From an uncultured Clostridia bacterium (GTDB lineage Bacteria > Bacillota > Clostridia > Oscillospirales > Ruminococcaceae): a DNA stretch of 64,000 nt. Every line of letters starts with the position of its first letter. Position 1 is the first letter of the stretch. The DNA lies in contig CAMNXF010000001.1 of assembly GCA_946567425.1 (NCBI GenBank), positions 1 through 64,000 on the forward strand, given 5' to 3'. Position numbers and translations under genes: made by a program. Below, one piece after another: positions 48,516 to 58,973 of this stretch. Below the pieces are notes generated by a model, which saw nothing but the letters and a program-made list of their open reading frames with translations, had not been told where the DNA came from and did not search any database.

Positions 48516-49328
48516 TCAGATATTTATTGGGAATTTTATCGTATACTCATAGAACATTTCCGACTTTTCGGTTGTAAGTTCGCACGGAACCTTGTCCTCT
48601 TTAATGCGCTTAAGCAGCGCATTCAGCGAGTTCATGTACAGTCTGGGCGGCGCGGTTATCGGCAGCTTTTTGCGTTGTATTTTCTCACGCTTTACCGTTC
48701 CTTTAACCACCTGTTCAACAAGCTCTTCCGTCTGCTTCAGGTCGAGATTTTTTGTAACTACCCTTTCGATCGTGTTTAACCGCAGTTGCACGTTCTCTAT
48801 ACGGACAAGCGCGCGAGCCTGTCGTTCGTTAAGATTACCCATTAGCAGCATACGCCGCTCCGTGTCGGTAAACTTTAGAAGCCGCAGCTTATTTGCAATT
48901 GTGGATTGCGCCTTTCCAAGACGAGCGGCGGCACTCTCCTGAGTTAATCCATAGTAGGTAATCAACTTTTCAATAGCCAAAGCCTCCTCAAAGTAACTCA
49001 GGTCTTTGCGCTGAATATTCTCAATGAGCGCAAGCACCGCCGATTGCTCGTCATCAACCGTCATTACAATACACGGAACTTCATTTAACCCTGCAAGCCG
49101 AGCCGCACGTGTTCTGCGCTCGCCGCTGATTATTTCGTAAACAGCCCCTTTCTTCCGCACGCATATCGGCTGGATTATACCGTTCTCCTTGATACTTTGC
49201 GAGAGCGATAAAAGCTGCTCCTCGCTGAACTCTCGGCGCGGCTGCGACTTATTCGGGGTAAGCTCGTTTAGTTCAAGCATAACAATCTGCCCCGCAACCT
49301 TCTCCTTTTGTTTAAAAAAACTTGTCAT
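48516..49328 (-). CDS. noc: Second ParB-family protein (Noc-like nucleoid occlusion)
   Basis: QPRREFSEEQLLSLSQSIKENGIIQPI; GERRTRAARLAGLNEVPCIV; located between rsmG and parA as in Firmicutes. Confidence 0.82.
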   Translation of the reverse strand: MTSFFKQKEKVAGQIVMLELNELTPNKSQPRREFSEEQLLSLSQSIKENGIIQPICVRKKGAVYEIISGERRTRAARLAGLNEVPCIVMTVDDEQSAVLALIENIQRKDLSYFEEALAIEKLITYYGLTQESAAARLGKAQSTIANKLRLLKFTDTERRMLLMGNLNERQARALVRIENVQLRLNTIERVVTKNLDLKQTEELVEQVVKGTVKREKIQRKKLPITAPPRLYMNSLNALLKRIKEDKVPCELTTEKSEMFYEYTIKFPINI

Positions 49329-49436
49329 AATTTCCACCTCCTGTAAACCTATTGTAACACAGTCGGGAAATTATTTCCACAGTGACTTATCGCATTTCCC
49401 GACACCAACCACTTCGGAGCAACAAAAAAAGCCCCC

Positions 49437-50129
49437 TCAAAGAGGCTTTTTTGTGATATTGGCGTAGCTGCGCGGATATTTTGTCGGAGTCTGCGATATT
49501 TTTCTGACAACGACCAGTCGTCTGTCATCTCCGTTCGGGAGCTTGTAATTGAGCGACATTTTTTGTTTGCCGCCCAACAGCTTAACCGCGTTCTGTGCTG
49601 CGAAAGTGTCCTCATTTACGGATTTCAGTGCGATAAACTCCCCACCTACTTTAACAAACGGCAGACAAAGCTCCGTTAAAACGGGGAGCGCCGCAACAGC
49701 CCGCGCCATTGCGAGGTCATACTGTTCGCGCCGTTTACGTCCAAGCTCCTCGCCGCGCGCGTGAATTATCTCGGGGCTTACTCCGATTTTGCCACACGCA
49801 AGCTCCAGATAGGTACACCGTTTCCCGAGACTGTCACAAAGCGTACCTTTAAGCGTCGGATACATTATCAGCAGCGGCAATGAAGGAAAACCCGCGCCTG
49901 TTCCCACATCAATAAAACTCGCGGTCTCATCCAATTCAAGCATAGTAAACGGAAGAACGCTGTCAACAAAGTGCTTTATCACAACGTTGTCAAATTCGGT
50001 AATAGATGTTAAATTCACGTTTCTGTTATACTCGATCATAAACTCATACAGCACACGGAATTGCTCAGCCTGACGCTCCGAAATTTCTATCTCCGCAGAC
50101 TTGAAAACCTTGATTATCTTAGTTTCCAT
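49437..50129 (-). CDS. rsmG: 16S rRNA (guanine527-N7)-methyltransferase RsmG
   Basis: [60 protein letters not shown]. Confidence 0.93.
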   Translation of the reverse strand: METKIIKVFKSAEIEISERQAEQFRVLYEFMIEYNRNVNLTSITEFDNVVIKHFVDSVLPFTMLELDETASFIDVGTGAGFPSLPLLIMYPTLKGTLCDSLGKRCTYLELACGKIGVSPEIIHARGEELGRKRREQYDLAMARAVAALPVLTELCLPFVKVGGEFIALKSVNEDTFAAQNAVKLLGGKQKMSLNYKLPNGDDRRLVVVRKISQTPTKYPRSYANITKKPL

Positions 50130-52002
50130 TGCGCTCCCCCTTCCCCGCAAGCCAGATCAGCAGCACCTGAACGTCCGCGGGATTTACTCCCGAAATGCGC
50201 CCTGCCTGTCCGACATTCAACGGCTTGTGCTTGTTGAGCTTCTCCTGAGCTTCCAGCCGTAACCCTTTTATCGTCTTGTAGTCAATGTCCGTTGGAAGCT
50301 TTTTCTCCTCCAGACGACGCATTTTCTCGATCTGTTCAAGCTGAATTTTAATATATCCCGAGTACTTCATCTCGATCTCCAGCTTATTTATCAGCGAGAA
50401 TTTCAGCTTAGGACGCTCCGTGTCAAACTCTGCGAAGTCCAAATAATTGAGTTGCGGACGTTTCAATAATTCATAAAGGCGAATTCCCGCAGTAATTGGA
50501 GAAGTACCCTTTGCGGTGAGCAACGCGTTGACTTCTTTGGTCGGGTGAATTGTAACTCCCTTGATACGCGCCAACTCATCATCTACGGCTTTGCAATCCT
50601 CCTTAAAACGTTTAAAACGCTTGTCGGAAACCAGACCGACCTCATGACCTATAGGCAAAAGCCTTTCGGGCGCATTATCCTGCCGAAGGACCAACCGATA
50701 CTCGCTGCGCGAAGTCATCATACGGTACGGCTCGGAACAGCCCTTAGTCACCAGATCGTCAATAAGTGTGCCGATATAGCTTGTTGCGCGGTCAAGAATT
50801 ATCGGCTTTTTTCCCGTTATCTTCCGCGCGGCGTTTATCCCCGCGATAATTCCCTGCGCTGCTGCTTCTTCGTAACCCGAGGTACAGTTGAATTGTCCCG
50901 CGCCGTACAATCCCGAGATTTTCTTAAATTCCAATGTTGGCAAAAGCTCCAGCGGATCGCAGCAATCGTATTCGATAGCGTACGCCGGGCGCATTATCTC
51001 CACATTTTCCAAGCCCTTTATCGTCCTTAGAAATTTTATTTGAACGTCCTCGGGCAAGCTGCTGCTCATTCCCTGTAAATAATACTCATCAGTGTCCAGA
51101 CCCATAGGCTCAACAAAAAGCTGATGCCGCTCCTTGTCCTTAAAACGCACAATCTTGTCCTCAATACTCGGACAATAACGCGGACCAACACCCTCAATTC
51201 TCCCTGAATATAACGGCGAGCGGTCAAGATTTTCCAGAATAACGCGGTGAGTTTCCTTGTTCGTATAAGTAACGTAGCACTCGGCAGCGTTCCGCATTTC
51301 GCGCGTATTGTCGAACGAAAATGGGATAATATCTTCGTCGCCCTCCTGTTTCTCCATAACCGAAAAATCTATCGAGCGCTTATGAACACGCGCAGGAGTT
51401 CCCGTCTTGAACCGCCGCATTGATACCCCGAGAACTCTTAAACACTCGGTTAGCTCCGTGCTGGGCAGTACATTATCGGGACCAGCCGCATAATTCAGCT
51501 CACCGATATGAATTTTTCCGTTAAGATACGTTCCCGTTGTAATTACCGCCGCCTTGCACGGATAAATCGCTCCAAGCTTTGTCCGAACGGCGATCACTCT
51601 CCCGTCCTCAACGTCAACAGCCGTCACCTCGGCTTGCTTGATGAATAAATTCGGCGTATTTTCCAACGTCTGCTTCATATATGTGTGATATTTCACGCGG
51701 TCGCTCTGCACACGCAGACTGTGGACAGCGGGACCTTTTCCGCGGTTTAATATCCGCGACTGAATAAAAGTTGTGTCCGCTGCTCTGCCCATTTCGCCGC
51801 CAAGCGCATCAATCTCACAGACGATTTGCCCCTTAGCCGAGCCGCCGACACACGGATTGCACGGCATATTTGCGATACAGTCCAGCGAAAGCGTAAACAC
51901 CACGGTTTTCAGCCCCAACCGAGCCGCCGCCAAAGCCGCTTCGCACCCCGCATGACCCGCACCGATCACACAAACATCATATTCTTCAAGATAATAGCTC
52001 AT
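50119..52002 (-). CDS. mnmG: tRNA uridine 5-carboxymethylaminomethyl modification enzyme MnmG
   Basis: [71 protein letters not shown]. Confidence 0.96.
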   Translation of the reverse strand: MSYYLEEYDVCVIGAGHAGCEAALAAARLGLKTVVFTLSLDCIANMPCNPCVGGSAKGQIVCEIDALGGEMGRAADTTFIQSRILNRGKGPAVHSLRVQSDRVKYHTYMKQTLENTPNLFIKQAEVTAVDVEDGRVIAVRTKLGAIYPCKAAVITTGTYLNGKIHIGELNYAAGPDNVLPSTELTECLRVLGVSMRRFKTGTPARVHKRSIDFSVMEKQEGDEDIIPFSFDNTREMRNAAECYVTYTNKETHRVILENLDRSPLYSGRIEGVGPRYCPSIEDKIVRFKDKERHQLFVEPMGLDTDEYYLQGMSSSLPEDVQIKFLRTIKGLENVEIMRPAYAIEYDCCDPLELLPTLEFKKISGLYGAGQFNCTSGYEEAAAQGIIAGINAARKITGKKPIILDRATSYIGTLIDDLVTKGCSEPYRMMTSRSEYRLVLRQDNAPERLLPIGHEVGLVSDKRFKRFKEDCKAVDDELARIKGVTIHPTKEVNALLTAKGTSPITAGIRLYELLKRPQLNYLDFAEFDTERPKLKFSLINKLEIEMKYSGYIKIQLEQIEKMRRLEEKKLPTDIDYKTIKGLRLEAQEKLNKHKPLNVGQAGRISGVNPADVQVLLIWLAGKGERNGN

Positions 52003-52005
52003 AGC

Positions 52006-52464
52006 TTAACTCCACTCCGCCTTATTGCTCCCCGTCTCATAACTAAACGGAGAGATATGCGGATAATTATCCTCGTCGTCATTATGCTTCAATGCCCAAG
52101 CTCTTGCGGGAACATATAAGATCGCCTCAAACTCGTAATTCCAAATATCCTTATCAGCTTTGCCCTTAAGCGCTTTTTTATAAAATCCCTCGCCGTTTAT
52201 CAACGCAACACATCTCGAATACAAAAAAGAATCATCTGAGCAGTACTTTTCGTATTTTGAAGCAACATCAAAATTTCTCTTTGTATCAAGAGCATATAAA
52301 AGCTCTGCCATAATATCGTCAAAAGCAAATATATCCTCGTCCGATAATTTTGACAAATACTTTATCAAAGGCGCAAGCACTTTTTCATCATTTCCCTGCT
52401 CGTCCCAATTGCATATATCCATAATACAGTCAAAAAATTTCTGTCTGTCCATAAAAACCTCCAT
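52006..52464 (-). CDS. DUF4240-like protein
   Basis: MDRQKFFDCIMDICNWDEQGNDEKVLAPLIKYLSKLSDEDIFAFDDIMAELLYALDT resembles DUF4240 N-terminus. Confidence 0.65.
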   Translation of the reverse strand: MEVFMDRQKFFDCIMDICNWDEQGNDEKVLAPLIKYLSKLSDEDIFAFDDIMAELLYALDTKRNFDVASKYEKYCSDDSFLYSRCVALINGEGFYKKALKGKADKDIWNYEFEAILYVPARAWALKHNDDEDNYPHISPFSYETGSNKAEWS

Positions 52465-52521
52465 AGAAATATTAAGAATGCTTAACAGTGAACTGCTTCA
52501 CGTGTAAATTTACTTTGTAAA

Positions 52522-52537
52522 TGTTCCACGTGGAACA
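52522..52537. promoter_or_regulatory. parS-like site
   Basis: TGTTCCACGTGGAACA within a perfect 32-bp palindrome TTTGTAAATGTTCCACGTGGAACATTTACAAA (52514-52545). Confidence 0.9.
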
Positions 52538-52594
52538 TTTACAAATACGCAAAAATTTTTCCCGAACCACAGCTCGGGAAAAATTACAGTCGGA

Positions 52595-55225
52595 TCACTC
52601 CTCCTCGTTGTTGGCGTTGTCCTCGCCGCCGTCCTCAGGTTCATCATCAGCGGGCTCGTCATCCGGAATAACCTCGGCAGCCTCCTCTTTGAGCGAAGCC
52701 TCAACTTCCTCCTCGGAAACAACCTCAACCTCCTCGGTCTTTTCCTCATCGTCATGCTGAGTGCGCGAGAACGTCACAACTCTGTCCTCCGCGCCCAACC
52801 TCATAACGCGAACGCCAGAAGCGGTACGTCCCATAACGCGCAAATCGTTCGCACGGATACGGATAATAACGCCGTCCGCGCTTATCAGAATAACGTCGTC
52901 GTCTGGACCGAGCGTGCGAATACCGATAACCGCGCCCTTTTCCTCAGAAACGGGATAATTCTTTAACCCCATTCCGCCGCGCCGCTGTAAACGATAGCTT
53001 GCCGCCGCGCATCGTCTGCCCATTCCGCGCTCGGTAACGGTAAGTATCGTCGCGTTCTCGTCAAAGATCTTGGTAGCGCCGACAATATAGTCATTGCCGC
53101 GGAACTTTATCGCACGAACTCCGCGCGCCGTTCTTCCCATAACACGGATATCGTCCTCGTCAAAACGGATAGCCGCACCGTTCCGTGTCGCCGCCATGAC
53201 TGTGCAGTCGCCCTCGGTAAGAAAGCCGCCGGCAATCTCGTCACCGTCCACAAGCGTAATAGCGCGCAGACCCCCCCTGCGTATATTTTTAAACTCCGAG
53301 AGTTTAGTGCGCTTTACAAGACCGTTCTTGGTAAGGCAGATAAAGTATTTGTTCTCGGCAAAGTCGACAGTCGTCATCATCGCCGCGACTTTTTCTTCCT
53401 CGGCAAGCTGCAACAGATTAACAATATTCATCCCACGCGACTGCTTGCTGCCCTCGGGTATCTGATAGCATTTCAAGCGGAACATATTGCCCTTATTCGT
53501 GATAAACAGTATATTCTCATGTGAGCTTGCAATGAACATACTGTCCACAAAATCCTCGTCACGCTGCTTCATTCCAGAAACTCCGCGCCCGCCGCGTTTT
53601 TGGATATTGTAGACCTCGGCGGGCTGGCGCTTGATGTAGCCCATATTCGTAAACGTTACAACGCAGTCCTCCTCGGGGATAAGATCCTCAATATCGACCT
53701 CACCGCTAACAGGCTCGATAGCCGTGCGGCGCTCGTCGCCGAACTTCTTCTTGACTACGGAAAGCTCCTCGCCTATAAGGTGCAGCAGCTTGCTTCTGTC
53801 CGCGAGCAACTCCTCCATGGACTTTATAAGCTCGCGCTTCTCCATAAGCTCGTCGAAAACCTTACTCTTCTCCATACCCGTCAAAGCACCCAGCGTCATC
53901 TTGACGATAGCATCAGCCTGAACTTCGGTAAGCGAATACGTTGCCGCAGGGAAAATTCCCGTTGAGGAAACATCAACATCCTTAAAACGCTCAATAAGCC
54001 GTTCTTTACCCTCGGGAATATTCTTGCTTGAACGCATGATAGCGATAACCTCATCGATAAAGTCTATCGCGATCATCAAGCCCTCGAGAATATGCTCGCG
54101 TTCCTTTGCCTTGTCAAGATCGTACTGCGTGCGGCGCGTAACCACTTCAATCTGGTGATCGAGGTAGTATTTGAGCATATCCATAAGCGTAAGCGTCTTG
54201 GGCTGTCCGTCAACAAGCGCTATCATAATAACGCCGACCGTATCCTGCAATTGAGTATAGGTAAACAGCTTGTTCAGCACCACGTTCGCGTTTGCGTCGC
54301 GCTTAAGCTCGACAACTATGCGCATACCGTTTCTGTCCGACTCGTCGCGGACAAACGAAATGCCGTCAATGCGCTTGTCGCGGATAAGGTCGCCGATATT
54401 CGCAAGCATACGCGCCTTGTTCACCATATACGGAATTTCGCTTATGATGATACGCGTGTGGTTGTTTTCCTCAACTATTTCGGTACGACCACGCAGAATT
54501 ATCTTTCCGCGCCCCGTATAATACGCCGAGCGAATACCGCTGTAGCCCATAATAATGCCGCCCGTCGGGAAATCGGGTCCCTTAATGCAGCCCATTACCT
54601 CCTCAATAGTCACCTCGGGGTTATCTATCATAAGCAAAAGCGCGTCGATAACCTCGTTGAGATTATGCGGCGGAATATTCGTCGCCATGCCGACCGCGAT
54701 GCCGTTTGAGCCGTTCACCAGCAAATTCGGGAAACGCGACGGAAGCACCTTAGGCTCAAGCAGTTTATCGTCGTAATTCGTCTGAAAATCAACGACCTTT
54801 TTCCCAATATCCGAGGTCATCTCATTCGCAATTTTTGCCAACCGAGCCTCCGTGTAACGGTAAGCCGCGGGCGGGTCGCCGTCGATAGAACCGAAGTTTC
54901 CGTGACCGTCAATAAGCGGATAGCGCATTGAAAACGTCTGCGCCAGACGAACCAACGCGTCATAAACGGACGCGTCACCGTGCGGGTGGTATTTACCGAG
55001 AACCTCTCCGACCGTATACGCGCACTTGCGGAACGGCTTGTCCGAGGTATTCCCCGCCTCGTTCATCGTGTAAACGATACGGCGGTGAACGGGTTTAAAG
55101 CCGTCGCGCACGTCGGGGAGCGCTCTCGATGTGATTACCGCCATCGAGTACTCAATAAACGATTTTTTCATCGTTTCTTCAAGACCGATGTCATGAAGCT
55201 TTTCCAAACTGAAATCTATATCCAA
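52595..55225 (-). CDS. gyrA: DNA gyrase subunit A
   Basis: [43 protein letters not shown] and GRTASGVR repeats; acidic C-terminal tail. Confidence 0.97.
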   Translation of the reverse strand: MDIDFSLEKLHDIGLEETMKKSFIEYSMAVITSRALPDVRDGFKPVHRRIVYTMNEAGNTSDKPFRKCAYTVGEVLGKYHPHGDASVYDALVRLAQTFSMRYPLIDGHGNFGSIDGDPPAAYRYTEARLAKIANEMTSDIGKKVVDFQTNYDDKLLEPKVLPSRFPNLLVNGSNGIAVGMATNIPPHNLNEVIDALLLMIDNPEVTIEEVMGCIKGPDFPTGGIIMGYSGIRSAYYTGRGKIILRGRTEIVEENNHTRIIISEIPYMVNKARMLANIGDLIRDKRIDGISFVRDESDRNGMRIVVELKRDANANVVLNKLFTYTQLQDTVGVIMIALVDGQPKTLTLMDMLKYYLDHQIEVVTRRTQYDLDKAKEREHILEGLMIAIDFIDEVIAIMRSSKNIPEGKERLIERFKDVDVSSTGIFPAATYSLTEVQADAIVKMTLGALTGMEKSKVFDELMEKRELIKSMEELLADRSKLLHLIGEELSVVKKKFGDERRTAIEPVSGEVDIEDLIPEEDCVVTFTNMGYIKRQPAEVYNIQKRGGRGVSGMKQRDEDFVDSMFIASSHENILFITNKGNMFRLKCYQIPEGSKQSRGMNIVNLLQLAEEEKVAAMMTTVDFAENKYFICLTKNGLVKRTKLSEFKNIRRGGLRAITLVDGDEIAGGFLTEGDCTVMAATRNGAAIRFDEDDIRVMGRTARGVRAIKFRGNDYIVGATKIFDENATILTVTERGMGRRCAAASYRLQRRGGMGLKNYPVSEEKGAVIGIRTLGPDDDVILISADGVIIRIRANDLRVMGRTASGVRVMRLGAEDRVVTFSRTQHDDEEKTEEVEVVSEEEVEASLKEEAAEVIPDDEPADDEPEDGGEDNANNEEE

Positions 55226-55239
55226 TATTTACCTCCGTT

Positions 55240-55809
55240 TTAACTCTCGTCGCTTTCCAGCTTCTTGTAAAGGAAATCGCGTACAGTGTTCTCCTGTTCC
55301 TTGGTCAGACAGCGTTTCGGAAAACAATAGAACTGTCTGCGGTTAAAGATCAGCAAAAGCGAATCCTCGTTCTCCGAAAAATTGAGCAGATCGTCGCCGA
55401 ATTTGAAAACCGTTTTCAGCGGCGTGATTATTTCCTCGTCCTTCTCCTCGTCGATTTTTACGTCGACCTCGTTTTCTTTCGGCTTAATTATCGTTTCCAG
55501 CTCTATTTTTTCGGGATAGATCGTGCAGTGATATTCCTCGGGATTCATATCCTTTAACGTGTTGATTATCTTTTTACGGGTACGTTTCTTATCCGTCAGA
55601 GTATACGCCATTCCCAGAATGCCGAAAACCAGCGCTATATATAACGGCACGGCGGTCGGGTTCATAACGATACCGATAACCACCGCCAGAAGCAACAGCG
55701 AATAAGCCGCAACCGACAGCCCGCTCCTTTTCTTCGCGAAACGCTGCTGAAAGCTTTTCATTGCTCCGTCGGTCTCGTCAAGGGTGTTGTCGTAGCTGAA
55801 GCTCGCCAA
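55240..55809 (-). CDS. YcxB-like membrane protein
   Basis: Two TM segments then KKIINTLKDMNPEEYHCTIYPEKIELETI...FKFGDDLLNFSENEDSLLLIFNRRQFYCFPKRCLT. Confidence 0.7.
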   Translation of the reverse strand: MASFSYDNTLDETDGAMKSFQQRFAKKRSGLSVAAYSLLLLAVVIGIVMNPTAVPLYIALVFGILGMAYTLTDKKRTRKKIINTLKDMNPEEYHCTIYPEKIELETIIKPKENEVDVKIDEEKDEEIITPLKTVFKFGDDLLNFSENEDSLLLIFNRRQFYCFPKRCLTKEQENTVRDFLYKKLESDES

Positions 55810-55881
55810 AGGCTCTCCCTTTTTTGCTGTCTGTTCCTTATTAAGATCCGGTAATAAACTGCTTGAAATAACTATCCCCCC

Positions 55882-57864
55882 TCAGATATCAAGATTTTCG
55901 GCGAGCTTGGCGTTCGCCTCGATAAACTCGCGGCGCGGCTCAACCTTGTCGCCCATAAGAATTGTCATAATTTCGTCCGCCTTTGCCGCGTCCTCAACCG
56001 AAACACGCAGCATCGTGCGGGTCTCGGGGTTCATTGTTGTCTCCCAGAGCTGAATGGGATCCATCTCACCAAGACCTTTGTAGCGCTGAACGTCCACCTT
56101 TCCTCCATCTCCGCCAAGCTCGGCGATGTACGTGTCACGCTCCTCGTCGGAAAACGCGTAGCGCACCTGCTTGCCCTTCGCCACCTTGAAAAGCGGCGGC
56201 TGAGCGCAGTAAACGTGTCCTTGCTCTATCAGCGGTCTCATAAAGCGGAAGAAGAACGTCAGCATAAGCGTGCGGATATGCAGACCGTCAACATCGGCAT
56301 CCGCCATTATTATAACGCGCCCGTAGCGCAGCTTGGATATGTCAAATTCGTCCGCGATACCCGTGCCCAGAGCCTTAACGACGGGCAGCAGCTTTTCATT
56401 ATTGTAGACCTTGTCGACGCGCGCCTTTTCAACGTTCAGCATTTTACCCCAAAGTGCAAGAATAGCCTGAAAACGTCTGTCGCGCCCCTCTTTCGCGGAA
56501 CCGCCCGCCGAGTCTCCCTCGACGATATATATTTCGGTGTGAGCGGGATCGCTCTCCGAGCAGTCCGCGAGCTTTCCGGGCAAGCCGTTGCTGTCCATTA
56601 TGGACTTGCGCTTTGCCTCCATTGCCTTTTTGGCAGCGTCGCGCGCCGCCTGAGAATTTGCCGCCTTGTTGACGATTATCTGCGCGGTCTCGGGGTGCTC
56701 CTCAAAATAGTAGGTGAGCTGCTCTGTCGCAATTTTGTAGACCGCGGGCTGAACCTCGGGATTTCCGAGCTTGCCCTTTGTCTGCCCCTCAAACTCGCAT
56801 TTGTGGAGCTTCACGGCGATAACCGCGTTTATCGCCTCGCGGATAGCCTCGCCGCTGTAACCCGTAAAAGGCTTTTCCTCCTCGCCCTTTTTAACGGGCT
56901 TTTTCTTCGACTTGGACTTATCGTTTTCCTTATACGTCTTTGCAAAATCGTTGACTACCTTGCTCAGAGCGCGCTTAAATCCAAGCTCGTGCGAGCCTCC
57001 CTCGCCCGTGTGGATATCGTTCGCGAACGAACGGAAAACCTCGCTGTTGAAATCGGTGGTGTACTGAAACGCGACCTCCACCATAATATCGTCCGCTTTT
57101 CCGCTGATATAGATAATATCGGGGTGCAGAACCTCCGCGCCGCGCTTTTTATTGAGCCACGAAATATACTCGCGTATACCGCCCTCGTAGCACATTGTTT
57201 CCTCTTGAACGTTATTTTCATCGCGCAGATCGTGCAGCGTTATCTTCAGTCCCGCGTTTAGGAACGCCTTTTCGCGCATACGTTCATTCAGTGTTTCATA
57301 GCTGAATACCGTAGAATGGAATATCTCACCGTCGGGCTTGAACGTGACCTGCGTTCCCGTGTGGTCGGTCTCGCGTACTATCTTGATAGGCTCTTTATAC
57401 TCGCCGCGTTCAAAGTGCTGAAAATGCACGTTTTTGCCGTCGTGTATCTCGACCTCCAGCCACTCGGACAGCGCGTTTACAACTGACGCTCCGACGCCGT
57501 GCAGACCGCCCGAGACCTTATAACCGCCGCCGCCGAATTTTCCGCCCGCGTGAAGTATGGTGAAAACCATTGTCGCGGCGGAAATTCCCTCCGCGCGGTT
57601 TATTCCCGTAGGAATACCGCGTCCGTTGTCGATAACGCGGATAACGTCTCCTGGAAGTATAGACACGTCTATTGCGGTACAGTACCCCGCCAGCGCCTCG
57701 TCGACGGCGTTATCCACTATTTCGTAAACGAGATGATGAAGTCCGCCCTCACCCGTAGAACCTATATACATACCGGGGGTCTGCCGCACAGGTGCCAGAC
57801 CCTTAAGAGCTTGTATATCGTCCGCGCCGTAATTGCCGTCCTGAACCTTTTCTTCTTCTGCCAT
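55882..57864 (-). CDS. gyrB: DNA gyrase subunit B
   Basis: LAPVRQTPGMYIGSTGEGGLHHLVYEIVDNAVDEALAGYC; EGDSAGGSAKEGRDRRFQAILALWGKMLNVEKAR; ATG 57864 with GGAGG. Confidence 0.97.
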   Translation of the reverse strand: MAEEEKVQDGNYGADDIQALKGLAPVRQTPGMYIGSTGEGGLHHLVYEIVDNAVDEALAGYCTAIDVSILPGDVIRVIDNGRGIPTGINRAEGISAATMVFTILHAGGKFGGGGYKVSGGLHGVGASVVNALSEWLEVEIHDGKNVHFQHFERGEYKEPIKIVRETDHTGTQVTFKPDGEIFHSTVFSYETLNERMREKAFLNAGLKITLHDLRDENNVQEETMCYEGGIREYISWLNKKRGAEVLHPDIIYISGKADDIMVEVAFQYTTDFNSEVFRSFANDIHTGEGGSHELGFKRALSKVVNDFAKTYKENDKSKSKKKPVKKGEEEKPFTGYSGEAIREAINAVIAVKLHKCEFEGQTKGKLGNPEVQPAVYKIATEQLTYYFEEHPETAQIIVNKAANSQAARDAAKKAMEAKRKSIMDSNGLPGKLADCSESDPAHTEIYIVEGDSAGGSAKEGRDRRFQAILALWGKMLNVEKARVDKVYNNEKLLPVVKALGTGIADEFDISKLRYGRVIIMADADVDGLHIRTLMLTFFFRFMRPLIEQGHVYCAQPPLFKVAKGKQVRYAFSDEERDTYIAELGGDGGKVDVQRYKGLGEMDPIQLWETTMNPETRTMLRVSVEDAAKADEIMTILMGDKVEPRREFIEANAKLAENLDI

Positions 57865-58078
57865 TTTTTTCCTCCAATAATACATATATCTCAAATCACA
57901 TATATTATATATAGTATACCACAAAACGGTAAAAATTTCAAGCGTTTTACGGTTTTTTTGAAAGTTTTTAGGTTTATTTTTGCCTTTTGTCAAGCCAAAT
58001 TCCGCAATTTTTCGTGTCGTTTTCCGAGCTTTCATTCAACTGTTTTTTTAACATAAAACTTCCGATTTTCAAGAACAC

Positions 58079-58108
58079 TTGACTTTTGATATTCAAATAT
58101 GATATAAT
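58079..58108 (+). promoter_or_regulatory. Promoter P1 of RHH gene
   Basis: TTGACT-18 bp-TATAAT, spacer TTTGATATTCAAATATGA. Confidence 0.82.
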
Positions 58109-58136
58109 TATGTAGGACAAAAGTGAGGTGTATAAA

Positions 58137-58307
58137 ATGAGCCCTAGAACAGGCAGACCGACAGATAATCCAAAACCGTACAGAGTAAATGCACGTCTTG
58201 ATAAAAAGTGTAAAGAAATTCTTGATAAGTATTGTAAACAGGAAAATATTCCACAAATGGAAGCAGTAAGACGAGCAATAAAAAAACTTGAAGAAGATTT
58301 AAAATAA
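58137..58307 (+). CDS. Small ribbon-helix-helix-type DNA-binding protein (56 aa)
   Basis: MSPRTGRPTDNPKPYRVNARLDKKCKEILDKYCKQENIPQMEAVRRAIKKLEEDLK; below the ORF-track size cut-off. Confidence 0.82.
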   Translation: MSPRTGRPTDNPKPYRVNARLDKKCKEILDKYCKQENIPQMEAVRRAIKKLEEDLK

Positions 58308-58319
58308 TATAACAAAATA

Positions 58320-58351
58320 GCGCTTTGCAAAATTGCAAGGCGTTTTTTTGT
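58320..58351 (+). terminator. Intrinsic terminator of RHH gene
   Basis: CGCTTTGCAA-AA-TTGCAAGGCG followed by TTTTTTT. Confidence 0.88.
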
Positions 58352-58371
58352 AAAAAAAATTTAAAAAACTA

Positions 58372-58401
58372 TTGACTTTTGGCAGTCAAATATGTTATAA
58401 T
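58372..58401 (+). promoter_or_regulatory. Promoter P2, near-duplicate of P1
   Basis: TTGACT-18 bp-TATAAT, spacer TTTGGCAGTCAAATATGT. Confidence 0.82.
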
Positions 58402-58456
58402 ATTTTTGACATTCAGAATTAAGAAAGTAACTTAAATCTGAATATAAAACAAAAAT

Positions 58457-58491
58457 AAACCGCTGTCCCCCTACCAAGTCGACAACGGTTT
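58457..58491 (+). other. Leader hairpin upstream of 58581 gene
   Basis: AAACCGCTGTC-N13-GACAACGGTTT, 11-bp stem with one mismatch. Confidence 0.75.
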
Positions 58492-58580
58492 ATACAGAAA
58501 GGACAAGAAAAACTTATCCAAATCTATTATACTATGGAAAAGGCTTTCTTGTCAAGTACATTTTGAAAGGAAGTTTTATT

Positions 58581-58817
58581 ATGACAGTCTGGAGTATGAT
58601 TTACAACCGCTATTGCGAGGGAGACCTTGAGATAAAGCCGCCCCTGCATTCGGTATTCAACGATCTGCGGCTTAGGAGGCTCGAAAACGAATTAGGCGTA
58701 TTCGGCGACAAGGCTCACGAAAAGCTCGAAAATGAAGTAGCAAATATGTGTATCGACGCGGAAAGACGAGGGTTCTACGCCGCCGTAAAGATAATGCTCC
58801 GTCTCATTTCCGAGTGA
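58581..58817 (+). CDS. Small conserved-looking protein (DUF6809-like, tentative)
   Basis: 78 aa, MTVWSMIYNRYCEGDLEIKPPLHSVFNDLRLRRLENELG; RBS gaaagga. Confidence 0.7.
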   Translation: MTVWSMIYNRYCEGDLEIKPPLHSVFNDLRLRRLENELGVFGDKAHEKLENEVANMCIDAERRGFYAAVKIMLRLISE

Positions 58818-58849
58818 GAAGTGCGCACAAAGTACATAAACCGGGATCT

Positions 58850-58896
58850 CAAAGGGATCGGTCCCTTTGGCGGGGGCACGGGGGCAGAGTCCCCGC
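58850..58896. repeat. Double-hairpin intergenic element
   Basis: CAAAGGGA-TCGG-TCCCTTTG followed by GCGGGG...CCCCGC. Confidence 0.7.
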
Positions 58897-58916
58897 ACTG
58901 ACTTTTCCAACTGAAA

Positions 58917-58943
58917 AAACGCCGCCCATAACAGGCGGCGTTT
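58917..58943 (-). terminator. Intrinsic terminator (bidirectional shape) downstream of secDF
   Basis: AAACGCCGCC-N7-GGCGGCGTTT. Confidence 0.85.
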
Positions 58944-58973
58944 AAAGTTTTCAACATTCAACAGTTAAAAATG

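Noticed and set aside
56215-57261. 348-aa plus-strand ORF opposite gyrB
   Set aside because: Antisense shadow ORF of gyrB.
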